Shown here: positions 1 to 5,786 of the stretch, in pieces | Numbering within the stretch: position 1 is the stretch's first letter | Layout: each line of letters starts with the position of its first letter | Notes under the pieces: model-generated | The model's input: only the letters and a program-made list of their open reading frames with translations | Database searches by the model: none | Told to the model about the DNA's origin: nothing | Made by a program: the position numbers and the translations under genes | Source: Desulfobacula sp. | GTDB taxonomy: Bacteria > Desulfobacterota > Desulfobacteria > Desulfobacterales > Desulfobacteraceae | Direction: 5' to 3' | Assembly: GCA_011390085.1 (NCBI GenBank) | Contig: JAABTB010000051.1 | Coordinates: 1-10,054 of the forward strand | Length of the DNA: 10,054 nt

Positions 1-2
1 GA

Positions 3-344
3 GAAAAAATTTCAGAACTGGAAAAACGGATGTCGGATCTGGGCATTAGAAAAGAAGATATTGAAGAAAAATTCATCAAATCCTCGGGCAGGGGAGGGCA
101 AAAAATCAATAAAACCTCATCTGCCGTATTCCTTAAACATAAAATAAGCCAATTGTCGGTGAAATGCGGGGAAGCAAGGTCCCAGAGTTTAAACCGGTTT
201 TTGGCATTAAGAAGACTGATAGACTTGATTGAAGCAGCAATGACCGGAAATAAGGACAAAGAACTTGAAAAAATGAATAAGATTAAAAAGCAAAAGCAAA
301 GAAGAAAAGCAAAAACAAAAAAGAAACTTCTTATACGTGAATGA
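3..344 (+). CDS. Peptide chain release factor-like GGQ protein (5' end outside window)
   Basis: Small class-I release-factor-like protein of the ArfB/YaeJ and mtRF-R type, which hydrolyses peptidyl-tRNA on stalled or recycled ribosomes. Counting from the ATG at 30, the catalytic GGQ lies at residues 22-24 within SSGRGGQKINKTSSAV, a textbook RF-1 domain context, followed by the RSQSLNR segment of the family. The last 30 residues are a strongly basic Lys/Arg tail, as in ArfB, where the tail enters the mRNA channel. The frame stays open from position 3 to the ATG at 30 and encodes a helix-like stretch (EKISELEKR) that relatives also have. The true start is therefore probably just left of the window and the ATG at 30 is likely internal. 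It lacks codon-recognition domains. The stop codon overlaps the tail of the convergent DUF503 gene by 14 bases. The family is certain; which rescue pathway it serves is inferred. Confidence 0.88.
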   Translation, partial: EKISELEKRMSDLGIRKEDIEEKFIKSSGRGGQKINKTSSAVFLKHKISQLSVKCGEARSQSLNRFLALRRLIDLIEAAMTGNKDKELEKMNKIKKQKQRRKAKTKKKLLIRE

Positions 345-618
345 TTTCAATCCGACTATCCACAATCACGGCAAGTCCTAATTCATCTGCAAAATTAATA
401 ACTTTATCCAGTTTTGAGTTCATTACCCGTGAATCATTCCCGGTCATTGAAAACCCGATTTCCAGCGAATCATGGCTATCATTAAAATCTGTCTCGGCAA
501 CCGAAATATTAAAATTGTTCCTTATCCGCTGAATGACCGATTTGACAATTTTCCGTTTCCCCTTCAGGGAATCCGTATCAAATAACCTGAATTTTATTTT
601 TCCCGTGCCCACAACCAT
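331..618 (-). CDS. DUF503 / YlxP-family protein
   Basis: A 95-residue protein of the DUF503 (YlxP-like) family. The hallmarks are the opening MVVGTGKIKFRL strand, the SLKGKRKIVKSVIQRIRNNFNISVAE segment (SLK-KR..VKS followed by R-x-FN-SVAE), and a C-terminal alternation of strand and helix giving a small ferredoxin-like fold. In Firmicutes the homologue sits near infB and rbfA, but here no translation-factor gene adjoins it apart from the convergent GGQ protein. The biochemical function is not established. An in-frame TTG at 624 would add two residues (MT), but ATG at 618 matches the usual family start. No good Shine-Dalgarno sequence is visible. It follows the CQLG-repeat gene by about 15 bases on the same strand, so it is probably the last gene of a cheR-led unit. 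Confidence 0.85.
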   Translation of the reverse strand: MVVGTGKIKFRLFDTDSLKGKRKIVKSVIQRIRNNFNISVAETDFNDSHDSLEIGFSMTGNDSRVMNSKLDKVINFADELGLAVIVDSRIEIIHV

Positions 619-633
619 GGTCAATAAAAAAAT

Positions 634-1065
634 CTAGAAAGAACCCAGTTGACAGGGTCTTATCCGGATGTTCCTTTTCTCACAAGCAGAGCCCACGTCA
701 ATCCTTTTCAGTTTCAGTTGGCCTGCAATATCCCAGCATGCCAGACAAGAAATCCTTCCGTCGGCAGCAGCCTTTTTCAGTTTGTCATCTAAATCGGGAG
801 AAATTTCTATTTCCGGATTGATCTTTTTTCTCCCATTGCCGTAGCCAAATAAGCCAAGCTGACATTCCGTTATCTTGAATTCCAATAGATCAATCTGGAT
901 ACCGATGTCAGATGGGGGAATATTCAATTCTTTTGAAATTCTATGGGCCGACGCACAGGTGACGGCATCATTAACAGCCATGGCCCTTATTCTATCGGCA
1001 ATGGTTTCATTAATCTTATGGCCCTTATGCTTTGCTGCAAAATGTCCTTTGTCCTGATGTCCCAT
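634..1065 (-). CDS. Unrecognised protein with two Cys-x(30)-CQLG repeats
   Basis: I do not recognise a named family for this 143-residue protein. It has a His-rich N-terminus (H3, H8, H13, H16) followed by an internal tandem duplication. Residues 32-73 and 102-143 align without gaps, with 11 identities over 42 positions and many conservative matches. Each repeat has a Cys (C37, C107), an I-x(3)-L segment, a D-x-G turn and, exactly 31 residues after the first Cys, a CQLG motif (C68, C138). The pattern of short helix, turn, helix and strand suggests a winged-helix-like unit, and the paired cysteines could bind a metal or cluster; both are inference. The start is supported by AGGAG on the minus strand (1072-1076), six bases from the ATG. 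It lies 15 bases after cheR and just before the DUF503 gene. Confidence 0.75.
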   Translation of the reverse strand: MGHQDKGHFAAKHKGHKINETIADRIRAMAVNDAVTCASAHRISKELNIPPSDIGIQIDLLEFKITECQLGLFGYGNGRKKINPEIEISPDLDDKLKKAAADGRISCLACWDIAGQLKLKRIDVGSACEKRNIRIRPCQLGSF

Positions 1066-1076
1066 GGGGTTCTCCT
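1066..1076 (-). promoter_or_regulatory. Ribosome binding site of the CQLG-repeat gene
   Basis: On the minus strand the 15-base cheR-to-downstream gap reads AAAAAGGAGAACCCC before the ATG. AGGAG is six bases from the start codon. This fixes the start at 1065 and supports translation of the unrecognised gene. Confidence 0.7.
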
Positions 1077-1080
1077 TTTT

Positions 1081-1878
1081 TTATTTTATATAGAGACTTG
1101 GTATCTTTTTTACGGGTGTAAAATTGTGCTTCATATTCATCAGACTTTCTGCATTGCCTATGGCAAAATATCCCTTGTGGGCAAGGGTATGGTATAGCTT
1201 GTGAATGACCTTCTCACTGGTCCGGAAATCAAAATAAATCATGACATTCCGGCATAAGACGGCATCAAACATTATTTGGGGTGCTGAATCTGAAATCAGG
1301 TTAAATTTCTTAAATATAATATGTTTGGAGATTTCATTTTTGACTTTGATTTGGCCTTTGTATTTTCCTGTCCCTTTTTGAAAAAAACGGTGCAGGAGGG
1401 GAAGAGGAACATTTTGCAGTTTGTCCATCCGGTATATTCCCCTTTCTGCCGTTTCAAGAACCGAATGGGAGATATCCGTTGCAAGGATGGAAAAAGAAAG
1501 CCCCAGATCCTTAAGCTGGACAGCCACAGAATAGGGTTCATCTCCTGTTGAGCAGGCGGCGCACCAGATTTTAAATTCCTTTTTTTCTTTTTCCGGGTTC
1601 AGGCTGAATTGCTGAATAATATATTCGATGCTCCTGTTTTCCCTGAAAAAAAAAGAATGATTTGTGGTGACGGTGTCGATAAAATCAATCAATTCCTTTT
1701 CGTCGGCATACAGAAAGGAGAGATAATCCTTTAAAGATTTGTGGGTCATGCGCATGCGTTTGGCTATTTTTGATTTTAAAAGCTCGGCTTTTCCCTCATG
1801 GAGATTTATGCCCGATGCTGCATAAACAAGATTTGTCAGATCATTAAATTCTTTCTTTGTAAGCGCTATGGAATCCAT
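1081..1878 (-). CDS. cheR: CheR-type protein-glutamate O-methyltransferase
   Basis: SAM-dependent methyltransferase that methylates glutamates on chemoreceptor signalling domains in the cytoplasm. It is 265 residues from the ATG at 1878, close to the family norm. The N-terminal helical domain begins with the CheR signature LTKKEFNDL...VYAASGINL. NHSFFFREN matches the conserved N-x-T-x-FFR element with Thr replaced by Ser. The SAM-binding motif is WCAACSTGDEPYSVA, followed by ILATDIS, the DAVLCRNVMIYF catalytic-domain motif and GYFAIGNAESL. A TTG at 1902 would add eight residues (MFIYYAFS) unlike the family, so the ATG is preferred although no clear Shine-Dalgarno precedes it. No cheA, cheW, cheB or receptor gene is in view. 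It leads a leftward unit with the CQLG-repeat and DUF503 genes and is divergent from the membrane-protein gene at 1934. Confidence 0.92.
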   Translation of the reverse strand: MDSIALTKKEFNDLTNLVYAASGINLHEGKAELLKSKIAKRMRMTHKSLKDYLSFLYADEKELIDFIDTVTTNHSFFFRENRSIEYIIQQFSLNPEKEKKEFKIWCAACSTGDEPYSVAVQLKDLGLSFSILATDISHSVLETAERGIYRMDKLQNVPLPLLHRFFQKGTGKYKGQIKVKNEISKHIIFKKFNLISDSAPQIMFDAVLCRNVMIYFDFRTSEKVIHKLYHTLAHKGYFAIGNAESLMNMKHNFTPVKKIPSLYIK

Positions 1879-1933
1879 GCTAAAAGCATAATATATAAAC
1901 AATAAAAAAAAAATATATTATTCGGAGTTTTGT
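1879..1933. promoter_or_regulatory. AT-rich divergent promoter region
   Basis: The 55 bases between the divergent cheR and the gene at 1934 are almost all A and T, with a run of ten A at about 1904-1913. They contain TATATTA/TAATATA sequences that could serve as -10 elements in either direction. No convincing -35 partner can be assigned. CGGAG at 1923-1927 is the ribosome binding site of the rightward gene. That this region promotes transcription both ways is inferred from gene orientation and composition. Confidence 0.35.
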
Positions 1934-2275
1934 TTGGATAGAAGAAAAAAAATTGATTTCTGGGCAAAATTGCTGTTTTATCTGAATATACTGGCAGGAA
2001 TTTTACTGCTGGGGATTCTGCTGATTTTTCATCGGGCCCGGCCGGAGTTTGAAACCCTGTTTGACCGATTCTACAAATTGAACCTGAGAACAACATGGGA
2101 TCTTGAATATCTTTACTATCTCATTTATAGTGTCAGCATTGGAATTTTGATCTGTCTGGGAGGACTTTTTCTCAGAAAATTCCGCGGAAGAAGAGAAAAC
2201 GACCATAAAAAAGCATTGATCCTTACCGGTGTTATTTCTTTGGCTTTGCTTTTGGTTGCAATCAGCGTGCTTTGA
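1934..2275 (+). CDS. Small three-segment membrane protein, unknown function
   Basis: I do not recognise this 113-residue protein. It begins with a basic cytoplasmic stretch (MDRRKK) and has three hydrophobic segments at roughly residues 13-33, 59-80 and 94-113. A loop of about 25 residues between segments 1 and 2 carries mixed charges (RARPEFETLFDRFYKLNLR), and a basic loop (RKFRGRRENDHKK) lies between segments 2 and 3. By the positive-inside rule the N-terminus and second loop are cytoplasmic and the first loop is periplasmic. The start is a TTG, supported by CGGAG six bases upstream at 1923-1927; no nearby ATG serves better. It precedes the exported receiver-like gene by 68 bases containing possible -10 elements, so co-transcription is possible but unproven. 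No catalytic motif is visible. Confidence 0.72.
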   Translation: MDRRKKIDFWAKLLFYLNILAGILLLGILLIFHRARPEFETLFDRFYKLNLRTTWDLEYLYYLIYSVSIGILICLGGLFLRKFRGRRENDHKKALILTGVISLALLLVAISVL

Positions 2276-2290
2276 GGTATTAAGGTTTTA

Positions 2291-2319
2291 TATAATCTGT
2301 CGATAGGCTTGTTTATAAT
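2291..2319 (+). promoter_or_regulatory. Two TATAAT -10-like hexamers before the exported receiver gene
   Basis: Exact TATAAT hexamers occur at 2291-2296 and 2314-2319 in the 68-base gap before the gene at 2344. The best -35 candidates do not lie at the usual 16-18 base spacing, so this is a weak promoter call based mainly on the -10 matches and position. Confidence 0.33.
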
Positions 2320-2343
2320 AATGAATTTAATATGAGATGATCG

Positions 2344-3111
2344 ATGAAAATAATCCTTGTTCCCTTTCTTTGGCTGTTCATTATCATTGCACCTTGTTTT
2401 GCAAGGGATTTTCAGGTGGATGTCATCGAAGAAAACTACAGAGAAACCCTGGTGGAATTTTCAAATGAACCTTTGATCTATCAATCTTTTCAGGTCAATT
2501 CCAGTGTGGGACCAAAATTGCTGATCCTCAAAGGAGAGGATTACAATTATCGGAAATGGCTGCGACATTATATTTCTCAAGATAAAAAATTCATGATAAA
2601 AATTTCAGATGAAAATATAGACGAATTTATTACAGCAAAGGCCTATGATATCGATATAAAAGCAGTCCATCCCTTTAATGGAGACAAATGGGCGGATAAC
2701 GATATTTCTCCTTTGGGGGTCACCCTGGAAGGGGATAACCATATATTGGTCGTTGATCCGGATGAAAGAAGAATACAGCTTGTTCAATCCATTGTAGAAA
2801 AAATGTCCTACCAGGCCGATGTTTTTAACGACGCCTCTTCGGCCCTGGAGGTGTTTAAATTACAACCCCAAAAATTCAAGCTGGTGATCATCCATTTTGA
2901 TACCATAGGAATGTCGCCGGACCGGTTTGTCGAGCAGGTGGTTATATTTAACCCATCCATCCCGGTTCTTCTGGATACCGGGTATAATAATGAATCCGTA
3001 GCGAATTCTCTTACTAAAAAATTCTCCGGGTATGGTTCTATCCATATCAAATCAGTCATATTGAGGGATTTGCAGAAAACCATTGAGACTTTAATAAAAA
3101 AGAATGCTTAA
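2344..3111 (+). CDS. Exported protein with degenerate response-regulator receiver domain
   Basis: The 255-residue protein starts with a clear signal sequence: MK, a hydrophobic core over residues 3-17, and a plausible signal peptidase I site at CFA|RD after residue 20. Residues about 21-125 form an unrecognised mixed domain. Residues about 131-252 have the receiver (REC) pattern: ILVVDPDE (D138, D140), a helix, LVII-x-F-D, PVLLDTGY (T212 at the conserved Thr/Ser position) and IHIKSV (K236 at the conserved Lys). The position of the phospho-acceptor Asp is His184, so ordinary phosphorylation is not expected. A receiver fold behind a secretion signal is odd, because REC domains normally work in the cytoplasm. 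Alternatively the signal is an uncleaved anchor. The next gene overlaps by 8 bases and is also secreted. The signal peptide and REC likeness are visible in the sequence; the role is unknown. Confidence 0.78.
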   Translation: MKIILVPFLWLFIIIAPCFARDFQVDVIEENYRETLVEFSNEPLIYQSFQVNSSVGPKLLILKGEDYNYRKWLRHYISQDKKFMIKISDENIDEFITAKAYDIDIKAVHPFNGDKWADNDISPLGVTLEGDNHILVVDPDERRIQLVQSIVEKMSYQADVFNDASSALEVFKLQPQKFKLVIIHFDTIGMSPDRFVEQVVIFNPSIPVLLDTGYNNESVANSLTKKFSGYGSIHIKSVILRDLQKTIETLIKKNA

Positions 3112-3544
3112 ACCTATAAAACCCATACCGGCCCTATTATTTTTGATGTTTACGATTGTATTTTTCCCCTGGAATTCTTATGCAGACGATTCTGACTTCA
3201 GTGAAATGGAAATGAGTTTTAAAAATTTTATCACCTGTGAACTGACAAGAACCGAGGCAATGAATCCCTTTAACGGGAAACCGTTTAAAATAACAATGAT
3301 CGATCTGTTTGATGTTCAAATGGAATCTGATCTCCAGATTGTTACAGGAGCGGTTCAGTGTTTTGTCGATAATCAATCTGTGACCCTTTATGTCGCCGTC
3401 GGCATTACAAAACTCCTTGAAAAAGAACAGGTGTCCTATTATACCATCCGGGATAAAGATTTTTCCATTCTTGCCACAGAACTTTTCCGATTCCCTTACA
3501 AAGAAAGATGTAAATGGTCACAGTACTGGGTTGATATTGACTAA
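3104..3544 (+). CDS. Small secreted protein, unknown function
   Basis: I do not recognise this 146-residue protein. It has a basic start, a hydrophobic core at residues 8-22 and a good signal peptidase I site, SYA|DD, after residue 27, giving a mature periplasmic protein of about 119 residues. The mature part has three cysteines (C45, C86, C136) and an alternating pattern suggesting a small mixed alpha/beta domain. AMNPFNGKPF at 52-61 echoes AVHPFNGDKW in the preceding exported protein (107-116). Its ATG lies inside the last codons of that gene (8-base overlap), implying coupled translation and a shared process. No catalytic motif or lipobox is seen. Confidence 0.75.
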   Translation: MLKPIKPIPALLFLMFTIVFFPWNSYADDSDFSEMEMSFKNFITCELTRTEAMNPFNGKPFKITMIDLFDVQMESDLQIVTGAVQCFVDNQSVTLYVAVGITKLLEKEQVSYYTIRDKDFSILATELFRFPYKERCKWSQYWVDID

Positions 3545-3713
3545 ACCTCAAATTTATCCCCTAATCGGCCGGTTTTTTAACAATTCATTTTTTCCGGTTG
3601 GCTATCGGTCTTAAAAAATCTATCTTCCGGTATTCTTAGGTTTAAAAAATTTCGAGACAGTGATATGATGCCGAAAAAATATAGAGACCAGGGAAAACCG
3701 GCAGAATGAAAAG
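3545..3713. other. Intergenic region before the ABC-F operon
   Basis: This 169-base gap separates the secreted pair from the ABC-F gene. It contains repeated CCGG tetramers next to T-rich runs but no hairpin I can fold into a convincing terminator. A promoter candidate lies at 3641-3669. No coding potential is convincing: the one frame that enters it is a shadow of the preceding gene. Confidence 0.5.
3641..3669 (+). promoter_or_regulatory. Candidate sigma70-type promoter for the ABC-F operon
   Basis: TTTAAA (3641-3646, four of six matches to TTGACA) is followed after 17 bases by TATGAT (3664-3669, five of six matches to TATAAT). The ABC-F start codon is about 45 bases downstream. Spacing and position are good, but the -35 match is modest. 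Confidence 0.4.
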
Positions 3714-5552
3714 ATGCTGAATATTGAGTGCATTTCAAAAAGTTTTGGTGACCAAATACTTCTGGACGACACAGGATTCCAGATAAACCCGGGAGAAAGG
3801 GTAGGGCTTGTCGGCCGGAATGGTCACGGCAAAACCACATTGTTGAATATCATTTCCGGAAACGACCATGCCGATGAGGGAACCGTTTCCTGTCCATCCG
3901 GGTATCGCATCGGGATTTTATCTCAAAAAATCAGTTTCTCAAAATCCCGTGTTCTTGATGAAGCCATATTGGGGCTTCTGGACCACGAGAAAGACAACCA
4001 CTGGAAGGCGGAAAAAATTCTTGCCGGGCTGGGGTTTACTGAAAAGGATTTTTCCAGGGACCCGAATGAATTTTCCGGAGGATTCCAAGTCAGATTGAAT
4101 CTGACCAAAGTATTGGTTTCAGAGCCTGATCTTCTCATCCTGGATGAGCCCACCAACTATCTGGATATCACCTCCATCCGGTGGATTTCACAATTTCTGA
4201 TCGCATGGCCAAGGGAAGTTTTGCTGGTGACCCACGACCGAAGTTTCATGGACAATGTTGTCACCCATATTGCCGGGATCCACCGGCAGAAAATAAAAAA
4301 AATCAAAGGAGACACTTCCAAATATTATCTTCAGATTGCCCAGGATGAAGAAGTCTATGAAAAGACAAGGCTGAATGAAGAAAAGAAAAAGAAAGAAATT
4401 GAACTCTTCATCTCAAGATTCCGTGCAAAGGCCCGGCTTGCCAATATGGTGCAGTCACGGATTAAAACCCTTGAGAAAACCGGATCAAAAGAAAAACTCC
4501 AGAAATTGAAAAACCTTGAATTCGGTTTTAATTACCTGCCCTTTCCCGGAAAACAGGTCATGCAGATTCAAAACCTGTCTTTTGGCTGGGGAAAAACCCA
4601 ACTTCTGGTGGATAATATTTCTTTGACGGTTTATCCGGAGGACCGTATTGCCATTATTGGTAAAAACGGAAAAGGCAAAACCACTTTTTTAAAACTCATC
4701 AGCGGCAATCTTCCCCCGATCCAAGGCAGTATTAAAATCAACCCGGGTGTGGAATTGGGGTATTTTGAACAGACCAATGTACAATCCTTGAATGATGAAT
4801 TTACGGTTGAAGATGAATTGACCCGGTCTTCACCTGATTCAGATCGTCAGACCGCCAGGAATATTTGTGGCGCCATGATGTTTGAAAAAGATCTGGCACT
4901 CAAAAAGATAGCCATTCTGTCCGGTGGCGAGAAATCAAGAGTGATGCTTGGGAAAATGCTCATGACCCCTTTGAATCTGCTGCTGCTGGACGAGCCCAGC
5001 AATCATCTGGATATTGAATCCTGCGATGCATTTATGTCGGCCCTTGATAATTTTGAGGGAGCATTGATCATTGTGACCCATAATGAAATGTTCCTCCATT
5101 CCCTGGCAAACAGACTGGTCGTCTTTAAAAATGACCGTGTCCATGTCTTTGAAGGAACCTACCCGGAATTTCTGGAAAAAGAAGGATGGGACGAGGAAGG
5201 TATTATGGTTGAAAAAAAAATAAAAGCGCCCGTCCTCTCAAAGAAAGAACTTCGCCAGAAAAAATCCGAAATTATTGCCCGGAAATCCAGGGATATCAAG
5301 CCCGTTAAACAGAAAATCCAGCATCTTGAATCCGATATTGAGAAAAATGAGCGCGCCATTTCCAGAACCAATGCACTTCTTCTCGAAGCTTCAGAGAAAA
5401 AGGACAGTCAGAAAATACAGACCCTTGCAAAAGAATTGGCAGGACTTCAAACCCTGAATGAAACCTTATTTGAAGAACTTGAAATCCAGATGGAGCTGTT
5501 TGAAAAGATGGACACTGATTATAATCACCAGATAGAAGAGGTTGAAAGGTAA
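3714..5552 (+). CDS. ABC-F family ATPase (YheS/Uup-like)
   Basis: Soluble twin-ATPase of the ABC-F group, which binds the ribosomal E site and modulates translation; it is not a transporter because it has no membrane segments. Domain 1 has Walker A GRNGHGKT (34-41), signature FSGGF (120-124), Walker B LLILDEP (140-146, catalytic E145) and switch His174. Domain 2 has Walker A GKNGKGKT (316-323), LSGGE (402-406), LLLLDEP (422-428, E427) and His456. The interdomain linker (about 200-275), with EEKKKKEIELFISRFRAKAR and QSRIKTLEK, is the P-site-tRNA-interaction motif and resembles YheS. The last ~105 residues are a charged coiled coil as in YheS/Uup. All catalytic residues are intact and the length (612) is normal. 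It is followed after 9 bases by a mini membrane protein and then the secretion ATPase. The exact subfamily would need a tree. Confidence 0.93.
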   Translation: MLNIECISKSFGDQILLDDTGFQINPGERVGLVGRNGHGKTTLLNIISGNDHADEGTVSCPSGYRIGILSQKISFSKSRVLDEAILGLLDHEKDNHWKAEKILAGLGFTEKDFSRDPNEFSGGFQVRLNLTKVLVSEPDLLILDEPTNYLDITSIRWISQFLIAWPREVLLVTHDRSFMDNVVTHIAGIHRQKIKKIKGDTSKYYLQIAQDEEVYEKTRLNEEKKKKEIELFISRFRAKARLANMVQSRIKTLEKTGSKEKLQKLKNLEFGFNYLPFPGKQVMQIQNLSFGWGKTQLLVDNISLTVYPEDRIAIIGKNGKGKTTFLKLISGNLPPIQGSIKINPGVELGYFEQTNVQSLNDEFTVEDELTRSSPDSDRQTARNICGAMMFEKDLALKKIAILSGGEKSRVMLGKMLMTPLNLLLLDEPSNHLDIESCDAFMSALDNFEGALIIVTHNEMFLHSLANRLVVFKNDRVHVFEGTYPEFLEKEGWDEEGIMVEKKIKAPVLSKKELRQKKSEIIARKSRDIKPVKQKIQHLESDIEKNERAISRTNALLLEASEKKDSQKIQTLAKELAGLQTLNETLFEELEIQMELFEKMDTDYNHQIEEVER

Positions 5553-5561
5553 TATTTTAAG

Positions 5562-5777
5562 ATGGACAAAAAAAAATTTCGTTTTTATTATGGTATTGTT
5601 TTGATTGCCGTTGGTCTCGGGGTCTTTTACAGAATTCCCCAGGTCATGCCGCAAATTGAAACCATTGAATTTTTTAGGCAGAAATTGTTACTTGTTAAGC
5701 TATGTTTTTATATCCTCGGGGTGTTTCTGATTTTAGCCGGCGGCATCAGAATATACAGAACCCGAAAAGACAATTAA
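5562..5777 (+). CDS. Two-segment mini membrane protein, unknown function
   Basis: A 71-residue protein with a basic N-terminus (MDKKKFRFYY), two hydrophobic segments at about residues 9-24 and 43-62, and a basic end (RIYRTRKDN). Both termini are predicted to be cytoplasmic with a short periplasmic loop (YRIPQVMPQIETIEFFRQK). I recognise no family. It sits 9 bases after the ABC-F gene, and its stop codon merges with the ribosome binding site of the PilB-like gene 9 bases later, so it is almost certainly co-transcribed with both. Its own Shine-Dalgarno is weak. It could be a membrane partner of the downstream ATPase, but that rests on position alone. Confidence 0.7.
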   Translation: MDKKKFRFYYGIVLIAVGLGVFYRIPQVMPQIETIEFFRQKLLLVKLCFYILGVFLILAGGIRIYRTRKDN

Positions 5778-5780
5778 GGA
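5776..5780 (+). promoter_or_regulatory. Ribosome binding site of the PilB/GspE-like gene
   Basis: AAGGA, six bases before the ATG at 5787, partly overlaps the TAA stop of the preceding mini membrane protein. It fixes the start and points to translational coupling. Confidence 0.65.
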
Positions 5781-5786
5781 ATAGAA

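Noticed and set aside
619..624. TTG start for the DUF503 protein
   Set aside because: It adds only two residues; MVVG from the ATG at 618 is the typical family start.
1879..1902. TTG start extending CheR by eight residues
   Set aside because: The extra residues (MFIYYAFS) do not fit the family, while MDSIALTKKEF at 1878 matches the usual CheR start.
2344..2406. Lipoprotein signal in the exported receiver-like protein (Cys18)
   Set aside because: The residues before Cys18 are I-A-P, and a Pro at -1 does not fit a lipobox; a signal peptidase I site after residue 20 fits better.
3560..3610. Rho-independent terminator after the secreted-protein gene
   Set aside because: CCGG followed by T runs looks suggestive, but the flanking pieces are direct or mirror repeats rather than pairing arms, so no stable stem forms.
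3390..3614. 74-codon frame crossing into the 3545-3713 gap
   Set aside because: Most of it overlaps the secreted-protein gene in another frame, it has no ribosome binding site, and the product is low-complexity and unrecognisable.
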